This document shows, one piece after another, positions 1 to 12,520 of a stretch of DNA of 64,000 bases. The stretch's first letter is position 1. Every line of letters begins with the position of its first letter. Below the pieces are notes generated by a model. It was not told the DNA's origin. It did not search any database and saw only the letters and a list, made by a program, of their open reading frames with translations. The stretch is from Cercozoa sp. M6MM (Eukaryota; Endomyxa: Ascetosporea). The stretch lies in assembly GCA_040357565.1 (NCBI GenBank), contig JBDODJ010000040.1, one strand, 5' to 3'. Both the position numbers and the translations under genes were made by a program.

Positions 1-1218
1 CTTCCACGCCGATGTGAGTTCGTCACTAGAAAACATGGGTCGTATACATCATAGTGGTGTGTCTGTCTTGCACCGCAGACCTCGTCACAGGAATCGCACT
101 TACGACGGGTAGCGCAGTCGTGATGTTGAACTACTGCAGTGCAAGAACGTACTTGTACGCAACGCTGGAGCATGTACCTTTACATCCTCATATGTGTAAA
201 CCTTCGAGAAAGGAAATAATCCATTTGATTGTTGGCGCAGTTGTGGTACTCGCTACGGTGCAAGCACGTGAGAAAGGCGATTCGAAGTTCAATGCCGTCG
301 TTTGTCGCCGCTTTGTTTGCGTAACCATAGCGCTTCTATTCCTTGCGTGTGGTTGGATGACTGGAATCAACAGAACTCGTTGCAACACACCACCGCAGGC
401 AGCGTGGAGTCATCTGCAGAAAGGAACCACTGTATTGTCCCTGTACAACAAACACATACATGGCCCTTCTGCTCCTTACGCTTGCACTTTCCTGCCTGTG
501 CCTGTGAGTAGAAGTTAGTAACTGCGCTGGCAAACACAGTGTCGCACTCGACGAGCTCAAGTGACAGTGTTGACGCAGTACACAACTTTCCTGTGGGTGG
601 GGTGTGTCATCCGATCGTCAATGAATATTGACTTTGGTTAGATTGACGGCAAGCACGGACTTGAACATGTTCGCACAATGCTAGCTGCGTGGGTTATCGA
701 TACACGGGTAAACTGACAGCGAATCAATACAGTTTATTGTGTTTCACAGCTGGTCTTTGGTGAGAGCTAAAAAATAGTAAAGTTGAACTAAAGAATGAAC
801 TAAAGCAGAAAGCGAAAGTGGCACTGACAAAAGGATCGCAGAAGCTGACTCTGACGTCGCAACAGCGTGAGCTTGTTGCTCGCCACGTAAACTGCTTGTG
901 AATCATCACATTATATGTAGCTTAACATTCCATCTCATTTAGGTACTTGATACCCTGACTGGACGGCACGTGACGAGCTCAAAAGTATTGGCACTGCCGG
1001 GTTACGGAGCAATCGATTTTGACGATGCCGCTTGGGTCGTTAATGGAGTAAATTATACCTCTTTCTTTTTGACACCCTTGATGTGCGTCTTGTAGGCGCG
1101 ACTTCAAGTTCAGCTCACTGCGGTAAAAGGCACAGATTCGCGGCAACGTGGCGTCATTGCTCTGACGGGTTGTGCACCTTCGGCCGTGCGCATTACTGTC
1201 AGTCGGAGCGACGATTGA
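1..1218 (+). CDS. 3' part of an unrecognised multi-exon gene
   Basis: I do not recognise this protein; its 5' end lies off the left edge. The last exons join in frame: about 512-599, then a short exon reading IDGKHGLEHVRTMLAAW, then FIVFHSWSL, then KAKVALTKGSQKLTL from 809, then VLDTLTGRHVTSSKVLALPG, then an exon from about 1093 ending RITVSRSDD with TGA at 1216-1218. Each junction has GT and AG in compatible phase, for example donor CAC|gtaaac near 887 and acceptor tttag|GTACTT near 943. An earlier exon near 220-315 carries a hydrophobic stretch, IIHLIVGAVVVLATV, that could be a membrane segment or a buried strand. Spliced coding is well supported; function is unknown. Confidence 0.5.
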
Positions 1219-1531
1219 GCCGAGTTGCGCACAGCGAGAGACTGTCTTTTTGGAAGAATCAAAACGCACCGCACCATCCATCCATGACTGAACGGGACGC
1301 TGACAGTAGCCTTAGTTCTTCAGTCATGTGTTAAGAGCCTGAACCCTTGGTAAAATTTATAGGCTAGTTCATTTCGAATCGAAAATGGCTCAGGCTTTCA
1401 GAGTAGCTCTGTTCCAGTCTTTGAAACTGATATCGCCTCGTCTTTCGGACTTTCACGTCGATTTGTCTCGCAAATGAATGACATTTTCCATACGATGAGG
1501 CACTAACAGAGCAACATACTGTTAGGGTAAG
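1219..1531. other. Intergenic spacer, likely promoter region of the next gene
   Basis: Spacer of 313 bp between two same-strand genes. The far half is AT-richer than the flanks. I see no repeat, RNA gene or clear TATA element. Confidence 0.4.
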
Positions 1532-4500
1532 ATGTCTCTCTCCACACCGTCCCGTCAGCCCAGTACTGATCGAAACGCGAGGCAAACTAGAGTTCAAAAT
1601 GATCTCTCAGTCTGCGACGCTGACACCGATATGCACGGCAACACTGCAAGCTCTCCGGTGAGCGCACCTCCGCAACAACAACGCCGACAAGAACGACGGT
1701 TGCTGTTAAAAGCTCTGGAGTCTCGCGATACTGACAGTTTGTTCTCTGTGTCACCCGGCACTTCTTTTGCCACGAGTGCGAGTCATGGCGACCCTGTCCC
1801 AGTATTTAAACATACCTTCCCGCGCTTGCATTTAATCCGCACTGTTTTGCAAAATCTAATCGCTATGATGTGACAGAAAACCGTCGAAGAGCAGGAGCTG
1901 GTGAAGCAAGCGCAAACTGCAACAGACAAACTCGCGCAGCAGCTGTGCAACCGCGCTCGGAACTCGCAACTCTGCACTCATGTCGCACAGCACACGGCGC
2001 TGGCACCTGGATGCTGTCTGGTGACCCAACCTATCCGAGCGCGCGATGCTAACCGCAGCAACGCAGAGCAGCGTCGCATTTTCCGGCAGGAACTCGTCCA
2101 GCGACTGGACATGCATAAGCAGTTTTTGCACTCCCTTTCGCCATTTGGTAAAACATCTATTTCCCACAGTTCACCTCAAAAAAACGTAGGAATTCAAGTT
2201 TGCGCTGTTTTTAGACAATGTGGAAGACAGTCCGCTGTCTGCAGCAGCGCAAGCGCTTCGTGACGCTGCCGTCACTGGCAAATGCAGGCGCATCGTCATA
2301 CATGGCGACATGTCGATATTCCAGTCGATACAGCGATACTTGCTGCGATCGCTGCCACCGTAGCTTTCGATATGAGAAGTCATGCCATGAAAACATCAGC
2401 TGTGCGCAGGCAAGATCCCTTCGATCCTGTGGCAGCTTCGTCTGCTTTGGACGCGACGTTTCTGCTGAACAGAAACACGGCCTGTGCTGCGGTGTTTTGG
2501 ATGCGACTTGACGAAGGGTGCGCATAGACATCACCTGCACCACAGTTATACTGCCGTATGTATGCGTGTATGTGCAGAGAGGGTGCCAGACTGGCCGCCG
2601 TGCAGACAACGCAGGTGCCACTGACTCCGCTCTCTCGCAAGGGAGTGTTTGGATCGGCAGCCACCTTGAAGTCGCCGTCGGCAGCCCGGCACTATGTGCG
2701 CTCAATCGCCGACAGTCACTCTTTCGGTAGTATGCCCTTGTCTTTCCGTGTTGTTGCCTTCCTCCAAGATGGTATGTCTAACAGACAAAACAACCGAGTC
2801 GATGAGTGCACAATACGACGCAAGGAATCACTTTGTCGAAGTGGTGCGCCGCTTTGGTGACACATGGGAAGTCGACGGGTACCACTCCAGCAATGCACTT
2901 CAAAAACAGCACGCGACATATGGTTCATGCAGACAAGGCAACACGGTATCGATCGACCGAGATCCGAGGAAGGAAGCCCAAAAACTGCTTTGCAGTCCGC
3001 GGTATGCGAGTGGTCGCATTCCTGACAGCAGCAGTTCCGACGACACCGGCGACGACAGCGACCGACTTGGAGCACTCGTGGTTTCGCTGTTGCGAACAGG
3101 CATGGCTGTGGAAGTCTGCACACAGGTACCTTCTCCTGCACTACTGCTGTAGTCTTGTGCGAATGACCCTTGTCTCGACAGATCGTGGCAGTGCTCGCTG
3201 CCGAAGCCCACTTGCGCAACATTCGCTACGCCAAAGTAGTGGACGTCTCTGGGTATCAACTTCGAATAGTTTTGCTTGTCAGAGTTAACAACGTGTGCCT
3301 GTGCAGAAAGCAAGGCAAGTACGAACGAGCCAAGTGCCAATTTACAGATCGCAAAAGCAGGTATACTTCTACCTTGAGTCTTTATCTTACCTCTGTAAAC
3401 TTACGTTCCCCTCGCCCCGCAGAAAGAGCGTTGCGTACGCCTCTGAATTGCTTGGGGTGCCGCTCTCGTTGATGCAGTGGATCCTGCTGCACAAACACGT
3501 ATCGATACCGGTTCCAATGCGCGAGGAACTGCACCGCTTGCGCACGCGGCCTTGCTCAGACCCGACCAAATACGACAGAGACATCTCCGAAAGTGATAGT
3601 TTCGCAAGCGTTGATCTCACCAACAATCCTTCCAGTAAACTACACTTTTGCAAGACTGTCGTGTTCGTGCTCACTCCGAATAATGTACGACATGCACATG
3701 TAGGAGCTTCTCATCGAAGCCGTCGAAGGAGGGTACTGCCATTTCCAGCAGACGTCGCAGTACACACTCGAGACGCCTTGTGTGCCGAGGTATCCCCTTC
3801 TGTCTGCCTTGTCTATCTCCACAGACTTTGTTCCCTTGTCGCCAGTTGCGACACCGACTGGAAGCTTGGGTGATGCAAAAGACACAGTACCACACCAACG
3901 GAGGCGTAGATATTGGCTCTGTCACTCCAGAGGACATGACACAGGACGACACAACTCCGCGGGTGTCAACACAGGAGCCAAGTGATCTCGAGTACGTTAA
4001 TGTAGCGTCTCGAAGCAGCAGCACTCTACGCGGCGGCGGCGTGCCTCCCAAGGGACCCCGGGTCATTGTCGACGACCAAGAGGTATGTCCAATATGTATA
4101 CTGGGGAGGGGGATGGCAACACTATCGAAATCTTGACGCAGGAACTCGACTTCGGCAACGTGTATTCCTCGGTGTCATCGGAGTCGCACATTACTCTGAC
4201 GTCGCTGAGTCACTCTGTGCAAAGGGAAGGAAAGCACGTACCCATTCAAGTCGTTTTTGTCCCTCGAGTTGAAAATGGTACGTATGCTTTTTATCTTCGA
4301 GCTGAGGTGAAGGTCAATACAACAACCAATTGGGTGCAGAGAAAGGCGGCATGACACAACTGATCTCGAGCATCATGCGCGAGCACTTGCGGCTACTCAT
4401 TTCCTACAACGTACTGTGGCACATCTATCGGCAAGCACTTCCACAAACTATCATGATGTGCATGTGTGCTACAGCTTCAAGAGGCAGCGCAATCGGCTCG

Positions 4501-7178
4501 TGAATTCGCCGATCGGGCAGTAAGTTTAAATTTTGCGCTTTATTTGACCAGCGTACCTACTTACAACTTGCTGATGAACCTCACAGGAGGAGCAAGGAAC
4601 GAACGTGGCAGACAACGTAGAGTCTGACACGGACCGACGCATTTTTGTGCGACAGCGTGACAGAGCAACGTCGCTTCGTCGCTTCGTGCATGAGGTCAGT
4701 TTACCAGTACTTAACCGAACACTCAACTTCAGTTGTTTGGTAAATTTATAGCTTGTGACTCTTGGCGTGCACGTGCCTCAAAAACGCTCAATGCGCCGTC
4801 GGAGACAGGTGTTCTTTCTTAATGTGGCACTACTGAAGCTATTCCAACCTTCTCCATAGATCCGACTCGCCATTCGTGAGTATGTGAAGGAGGAAGAGCG
4901 AAGAGAGCGAGGTAGTATATCACGGTGCCTGAGTTTGTACTTATGACTGCCTGTCTCACCCAGAGGAAAGGGTCGAAGTGAGAGTTTTTGGAGCACCGTC
5001 CTTGGAGGAACACAAAGGCGACTTTGTTCTGCGGCATTTTGATCGACGACGAGGTACAGGCAGCTGATCTTTCGTTGTGCAAAAGGAAGCGAACCTGTGG
5101 AACCTGGCAGGCTACAGCACGCGAAGACTGGCACACGAGCTTCGACACCGACTGACTGGTGACATACGGTACGCGCTGTCGCACAGTGCGCTGCGCTTGG
5201 TCCGCTCGCTGTTCCCGCGACCCCGACCTACTTCACCGACCCAAGTGAAGCCGTCGTTGATTGAGTGGGACACCTGCGCACTCGTTGCCACAGCTGCAGC
5301 AGCTGCGCGCAACGCACTCTTCTTCTGCAAGCACTGGATCTTCAGCAGCACCGACAACAGCGACATGCGCAAGGACCTGCACTTCCACATTGATGCGCAG
5401 TTGCTTCCTCGACACGGTGTGTGTTTCTTTGAGGATTTGGGTCTTGGAGACTTGAGTTACTTGCACACGTTGAGTAATATAGAGACACCGACTGTCGCGG
5501 TTCCATCTGAACATTTTGGGTATCTTGCTCAACACAAGTGCGCACAGTGGAGGTCCAAGGGTGCTTGCATGTCAGGCAACCCGAGTACGGTGGAACCTTC
5601 TTCGTGCTCCAGTTTGCGTTTGCGACGTCGTCTCCAGCGTAAATACTCTGTCAATTGTGGATCATCGCTTGTTCCTGAGGGTTGGTTCTCTTTTTAGGGC
5701 TGAAGACACACTTTCATCGTCTCTCCGGAGGTGGTGTTTCGCTTCAATCCTGCGTCGATTGGAGTTGGTACCGTCCAGTAGGTGATATCGGGTCACATAC
5801 TTCAACTTATAGTGGGCTGCTAGCAGAACAGTCGTTGGAGACATCGACTGCCGGGAAGAAAGTTCTGTCTTCGATACAAGAAACTCTTCTTTGCCGACCC
5901 GCGACAGACACTGCCGGACTTGTTTGGCGGCACTCGTGGAGACGCGACAGGGATCATCAGGCGCGCCGCTTTGGGAACTTCTGACGCTATGGTGCTCCCA
6001 GGGAAGGGTACGTCATGTTGTCTGCTTTGATTGCTTTTTTTAGAAAGCAGAAGTGTAAATTTACACTAACATCCAGGAGACTTTGAGGTCGCTTTCAGTG
6101 ACAAAGCACTTCGCGTGTTGGAAATCCATCGCTTGTTGCTCCCCGAAATCAACAGAACTGGTAGACTTACTGTAGTAACAAGCTCTAGGGTGACCAAACT
6201 TGTGAACTCTATAAATGTGTCGGTAGCACTCTCATTCTCAAGCGAAACCATCGAGACAGAGAGTGAAGAAACCGCCACAGTAAACTCAGTTTACCCTGAG
6301 AGTGCTGGCTAGCACCATGGTGGTGCTCTTAACTGCATGTAGGAGATACTGCCTCTGCCTCCGACGGATACTCTCGACTTGAGTGCTGCCGGAGAGAAGT
6401 GGCTACAGCAGGAACTCGGGCTCGACGACATCGACCCGAGTCGGCTTCTAGAGCAGTGGAGCCTAGTGCTCTCGCAGCGTGCACGTCGACGTCGCGGCAA
6501 AGCTCAGCGACTCAGCGAGCGTCACGAGCAAGACAGGTCGACGAAGATGGCATGGAACGCGACGGACTCGCTGCTGGAGTGGCTGCGACGGTTGATTTTC
6601 GGCGACTCGGAACTGCCGCTGCTGTCGGTCGAGAGCAGGCTAGTCGAAGAAGCGGAGGAAGCTGAGGAGGCTCGCTCGCGTGACACTCTGTTCAGTTGGC
6701 AGCAGGTGCAAGACTTACTGCCCTACGATCACGCTATGCCAGCTGTGACCCGAGCAACCTACATGATAACGTCGCCTCCGCTCTCTGCTCGCAGTTACTC
6801 CAGCGAAGAGGTATCGCATTAATAAGCAGCCCCCCTGTAGATACGGCGGGGACTCTAATCATGCTATAGCTGGCCGGCTTGAGAGAAAGAGCTGCGCAGG
6901 AGTTGCGGCACCAGCGAGAGCAGTGTGAGTTGCACAGACCAAGTGGAATGAGGGTGCTCTCAATTCTCCAAGATGATACAAGCACCTACGCGTCCTCGCT
7001 GGACGATCTTCGAGGCGGCGGCCTGCGCCAGCGACCTGTCGTCTACGTGAGTGCTCGTCGTTGGTTCTCGCTCGCATGGGCCATCGCTGGCGCGGTTTTC
7101 CTCTGCCTCGGGCTCGCCTACAGACGCCACGTTGTGCACGGGAACGCGCTCGATCTGATCACATGCAGCTTTGCTTGA
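1532..7178 (+). CDS. Unrecognised long multi-exon protein with a C-terminal membrane anchor
   Basis: I cannot name this gene. The likely start is ATG 1532, giving a Ser/Thr/Gln-rich low-complexity N-terminus (MSLSTPSRQPSTDRN). Coding segments follow through many short introns: GKCRRIVIHGDMSIFQSI near 2290, SVAYASELLGVPLSLMQW near 3430, ELDFGNVYSS near 4141, a long open stretch near 5170-5420 (ALRLVRSLFPRPRPTSPTQ), VVFRFNPASIGVGTVQ near 5735, DFEVAFSDKALRVLEIHR near 6080 and acidic coiled-coil-like sequence near 6650. The final exon (from about 6870) ends with a hydrophobic segment, WFSLAWAIAGAVFLCLGLAY, followed by a short tail and stop at 7178, suggesting a tail-proximal single-pass anchor. 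Two strand-rich segments starting (L/V)DFG or VVFRF recall ASH/Ig-like folds, which is weak inference. The span could hold more than one gene. Confidence 0.45.
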
Positions 7179-7645
7179 GGGGACGTACCTGTCGTTTGCA
7201 GTTGGCATATTAAACACCTCGCCCAAAAATTTACTGTACCTTGGCCAGACAAACTGCTTCCCATAGACCTTCAGCAAGTACCTCACTGAGATTTCAGTTG
7301 TAGTTTATGACCTTCGCCTCCCCCGAATCAAAGAGCGTGCCTGCCGTTTCTCGAATGCAAGCATATTCTGGCGGGCACGCTTTTTTGGTTCCTTTCACGA
7401 CACGAAATTGGTTTAAATTTGAGATCGTGTGATTCTGAGGTTGGCACGTTGGTCACAATTGACTTACGCTGTAGCTACAAGCTGATTGTATTGCTATATC
7501 ACAATTAGACTGAAGCAAACACGTGCCAACGGTGAGTTTCGACCGCTAAGCCGTCGAGCGACGAGTCTGTTTGCTGTTTGGCGCTGCAGTTCGGGTGAAT
7601 TATAATCAATGTTTGTGTGCTTGTGCTTTTGCAGGAACAGACACA
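7179..7645. promoter_or_regulatory. Spacer and likely promoter/5' UTR of adenylate kinase
   Basis: 467 bp with no coding signal on either strand that I trust. An AT-rich stretch (about 7200-7500) precedes the adenylate kinase start. Acceptor-like gcag at 7631-7634, just before the ATG, allows an intron in the 5' UTR. Confidence 0.35.
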
Positions 7646-8633
7646 ATGACAAACTGCTGCATCTTTGGACCTCCTGGAGCAGGAAAAGGCACGCAGTGCG
7701 AACGAATCGTCGAGGAGTTCGGCATGGTACACTTGTCGACGGGAAACATTCTACGAGCAGCCGTAGAAGCCGACAACGACCTTGGCCGTAAAGCGAAGGA
7801 GTACATGGACCGCGGTGAGTTGGTGCCATCAGACCTCATCAACGCAATTGTGCTAGAGAAACTGAAGCAACCAGGTACAGCACATCAGATACTGCCCTGA
7901 ACAGGTATTTACTGTGTTTGTAATTGAGTATGCTGCTTAGACGTGCAGTCTAAGGGCTGGTTGCTCGATGGCTACCCTCGCACTGCCGGCCAGGCGCAGC
8001 TGCTCAAGGACAATGGTACAATTTTGTACCCTACTGCCCTCTCCATGACACCTTTCTTTCCCCTTATAGGCCTGCTGCCGGATGTGTTCCTGTGCCTGGA
8101 CGTTCCTCGGTACTTTGCATACTTTTTTGTCTCAGAAACTGAGTCGTATCTTGTTTCACGTGGTGTGTCGAAGTGAGGTTCTGGAGGAACGCGTCACTGG
8201 TCGTCGTCTCGACCCTGAGACAGGCAACGTGTATCACATAAAATACCGCCCTGCACCCAGAGAGGTAAATTTGCATTTGCTATTTAGTGTACTGACCGTG
8301 CATACGCATTTGAGCAGATACAAGACCGCCTCGTTCAGCGACCTGACGACACAGCAGTCCGTCCCATTTTACAGTTGTGGGTTCCACTTGGTATGACCGT
8401 GCTGTAGGAAAAACTACACGTCCGTCTGAATGCCTACGAGGACAATCTCGCCTCTGTTCGTCCCTTCTTCGTGCAGAGTGAGTGTGTCGTAGACGGCAGC
8501 AAAAACGTATGTTTTTGACTGCGTGTCGTTTGTACTACTACGTTTTTTAAACCCTCAGATGAGCGAGGTGACAGACATGGTCCTAGACGCTATCGCGCAG
8601 CACCACCGCGCACACGCCCAGGCAGAAGTATAA
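7646..8633 (+). CDS. Adenylate kinase
   Basis: Catalyses ATP + AMP = 2 ADP in cellular energy balance. Seven exons join in frame: 7646-7874, 7941-8015, 8070-8109, 8174-8264, 8318-8356, 8408-8506 and 8559-8633, giving 648 nt or 215 residues, the normal length for the long family form. The start MTNCC leads straight into the P-loop GPPGAGKGT. STGNILRAAV is the AMP-binding helix, GWLLDGYPRT the conserved NMP/ATP-site motif, VTGRRLDPETGNVYH the LID region, and RPDDT the conserved arginine/aspartate motif after the LID. No mitochondrial targeting sequence is visible, so a cytosolic enzyme is likely. All splice sites are GT-AG. The gene lies tail to tail with SMG1, 245 bp away. Confidence 0.93.
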
Positions 8634-8878
8634 ACTTGAACGGAAGACAGGTCTTCCTTCTTCAGTCGAGTCCGCGTCTAGGTCTCGTCTTCCATTGCTC
8701 AAGTCGAACTCAAGCGAAAACGAAACCTCCGGTCAGCGCAGATTGTTACATACAGACATCACGATATAGGATACGATGCGATGGGAATACGTGTATGACA
8801 CATACTAACGGTAACTGTGAACGTAACCGACGGAACCCAGACCGAAACGAAAGGAACCAAGGAACGGAACGGAACGGA
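8634..8878. other. Convergent 3' spacer between adenylate kinase and SMG1
   Basis: 245 bp shared by two gene 3' ends. It carries a short degenerate GGAAC/GAAAC run at about 8838-8878 directly before the SMG1 stop codon. No other feature seen. Confidence 0.4.
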
Positions 8879-11675
8879 CTAAACCCAAGGCTGCCAGCCT
8901 TCGAACATGCGGCACAACAAGTCGGTGTCGGTTGCAGCGCGGATTAGCGAGTCCGTGGTGGCCGGACGCAACAGCTTGCGGCGCACCTGAGCAGCCACCG
9001 AGAGGCCCTGCTTGTTGAGCACGTAGACATTGGCCTCTGCGTCGTCGCCGGTGACGGTGTCATTGTTGTTGCCGCCGTCGACGGACAGGGTATGCGCTGA
9101 GCCCTTGGTCGGCTCGAGGGCAGGGAACTCGGTGTCGCTCATGCTGGTAGCAGCGACAGGCAGAGGCACATCGCGACTCGGCTGCGCCAGCGCGTGCGCG
9201 GCATCGTCGATGAGCGCCTGGGCGTGCCGCAGCAGGCGAACCGTGTGTTGCGACAGCACCTGTACACAGGGAATAGTTGCGGAGGGTCCGAGAAGGTCGA
9301 GGTCAAATGGACGGAGGGACAGGGCACCAGCAAGGGCGCAGAGTACACGTCAACTGAGACGTCGTCGGTGTCCTGTGCGACACCAATAGCACTGCCTCGA
9401 CCGTTGGTGTCGCCAAGCAGCGCGAGCACCTGGCGACGCGAGCTGTGCCACCACTGCATCAGTTGCCGGACGTCACGCGCCTTGGCAACGGCGTCGTTGG
9501 ACTGCAGCAGCTGCAGCAGTTGCTGGAGGTCCGACTCGAGCAGCTGCAGCGTCTGTCGCAGCGGCGTCTTCAGCTGACCGGCCTGTGGACGCAGACGCAC
9601 CAGCTGCTGCATCGTCTGGGCCAGGTGCTAAGGAAACAGAAGGCGCATACCAAGGTCCAGACAAAGCACTGATATGAGATACCGGAGTGAGCGAGGCCAC
9701 GTGTTGTCGCAACTGCTGCCAGCACACCTTGCTCTGCTGCAGGAGCACATCAAGTTCCACCATTAAGTCCTCCTCGAAGGAGTTGTCCTGCTGCTGCTGC
9801 TGCTGCTGCTGCTGTGCGATGCTTTCGTTACTGTCACCACTAGCAGTGACACTGGTCAGGTGATCCCACTGTGTCTTCTTCTTCGACTGCTTCTTTGACT
9901 TTCGCTTCTTCTGTTGTTGCTGTTGTTGCTGCTGCAGTTGCTGTTGTTGTTGTTGTTGTTGTTGCTGCTGCTGCTGCTGCTGCAGTTGTTGTTGCTGCTG
10001 TCTGTGCTGCTGCTTGAGCTGCTGCAGCAGGTCGCCAAGCTGCTTGGCATGCGTCCGTGTGGCATGACTCTGCTCGGCGTAGGTGCGACAGGCACTGGCA
10101 GCACGGTGCAACTGATCGGCGTACTGCTGCAGTTGCTGCACGGCAGCTGCCACCGCACTATCACTCACACCGCGAACGGTCTTGGAGACAGTAGCCTCTC
10201 TGTCCTCCTTGTCCTCGTCGACCTCGTCGTCGCTGTCGGCAGGCACGGCACCTGCCGAGGCTGCCGACAGCAGCGCGCGCTCTAGTCGCGAGGCCGAGCG
10301 CAGCTGCCGCAGCTGCATCGCAATCTGCTCGCGCAGCAGCGTCGCCTCGCATCGCCGTCGCTCCATGCTATCGGCCAGCTGCAGCAGCATACGCTCTGCC
10401 AGACCGGCTTCCTCTCTGCCAACACCGCGGGATATGCACAGGATATCTACGGGTCCAGACAAGGCCAATGTACGCATTGTGCGTGCGGTGTCGCTCGGCA
10501 CGTGTGCGCAGCCACTCCTCCTGCCAGCGCATCGAGGCGTCGGCGTGCCGCATCTCGCGGCGCAGCTCGCGCAGGTGTTCGCGCATTGTCGACAGCACAC
10601 GCAGGTGCCGCACGCGTGCCGGCAGACCTGGGTACACAGGGGGGCACACCAGGGTAGGACTGGCATCACAGACAGCGAGGAGGATACCTTGGGAACGCAG
10701 TTCCTTGCCAGCAGACGGAATGATGTGCTGGTGCAACCACGCGAGTCCGAGTGCGTGCGATCGGGCCTGCTGAAGCACCTGCGGCAGCGACAGAGGACAG
10801 GGCAGCATGCTAGCAATCACTCGAGGTGACAACTGGCACTGCAGGCGACAAAGGTGCATCACATGCAGTGCCTCTTCGCTCTGACCGGCCAGCGTGAAGC
10901 CCAGCTATAACGCACGATAGTATACGATACAGCCTTAGCATAGCTATAGCCATATCGCGGAAGAAAGATAAGTACATGAAGATGTGCCGTCACGAGTGTC
11001 TGCATGAGGGCCGCGAGCGGTGTGTCCAGTGCACTGTGCAGCAGTTTCGACATGCACAGCGACACGATACGCTGCACCTTGGTGGCGGCCAGTTGCGACA
11101 CTGTCGGCTGGTGGTAGGCCTCCTCGCTGCCCGTTTTGACACCAAGTGCCTGGAGTGGACTCGACCTGTAGGCACCCAAGAAGCTGCTGAGTTGGGCAGC
11201 TGCGTGCGACACAGTCGAGTCGCACACCTGGCGACTCCTATCGCACGTGAAGGCAACGACCGGACGGGCGGCCTGCAGGAAGTGCGACACGGCCGCATGG
11301 GCCTCGTTGAGTGCCGCATTTGGATCCGTCTTGCCCTCGCGGAAGAGAGCGACAGCACGTGCAGGCACCGTGATACACAGGAAGGTGCACAGCTGCGCCA
11401 GCTGACCGAGCAGTCCACCGACAGGTCGGGTCGAGTTGTCATCCACGTGCAGGTGCGGCAGCAGCAGCGACAGCACCTGCAACAGCGCATGCCGATCGGT
11501 GCCGACCTGAGCGACCTCGTGCGTGAAGGACAGGCCACAAGCACGCCGAAGTGACAGGTGTTCACTGCGTAGGACCGTGTCCAGAAGGCACATCACGGCA
11601 CCGCGTGTCTGCCGACTCTGCTGCAGTGCAGTCAGGTGACTCGACATCTCTGCCTGCAGTAACGACGCCTGTTGC

Positions 11676-11716
<41 letters not shown>

Positions 11717-12429
11717 TTCACTGATGTCACTGAACAAGGCGATTGTCCTGTGCAACAAAGCAGCATCGTCGGCGACATCAAGCACCGGTGCTGGCGCATC
11801 CTGCTTCTCTCCTTGCTCACTCGACTGCATTGCGTTGTGCGCATCGTGCTTCAGCTGCGCCTGCAGTCGCACCGCCGTCTGCAGCAGCGAGGCTCGCGAC
11901 GTGCCACTCAGCGTCGCCTCTAGCTGCGTCGCCGACACACCTCGCAGCACCGCGGCCTGTCCCCAGGGAGTACCAGTCTATAGAAGGATGCAAACAAAAA
12001 GGTACCATTTTGCACACGTGCGCAGCGGAGCGTCGCAAGGCGGAGCGACATTTGGAACTGGCGTCGGCCCACTCCTTGCACAGCACGCGCGTCTTGGATA
12101 CGATGCCTTCCTTAATCAGGTATTCGGACCCTTGCTGCAAGGGGTAGGGCACGGGTAGGGCAGCGGTAGGGCGTAGGAGCAGATAGATGCACAGACACCG
12201 AGAGAAGTACCTGCAACTGCACCGACTTGAGTAGACGCAGGACCTCGTCGTGCTCATGACTTGCGTCGGTAGTACCGGTGGCACGCATCACACTCGGCCA
12301 GTGCACCTGCAGGATCTGCGCCTCCTGCTGTTTGGCGCTCTCGATGACGCGCCAGGCCTCTGTGACCTCGTGCGCATGTCCTAACTCTGTCAACGGCGCT
12401 CGCAGTCGCTTCCTGGAGTTGGGTAAAAT

Positions 12430-12520
<91 letters not shown>

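Noticed and set aside
10182..10829. Plus-strand open frame of 215 codons
   Set aside because: It is antisense to SMG1 coding sequence; the minus frame has helical, Gln-rich coding continuous with SMG1, and the plus frame has no domain.
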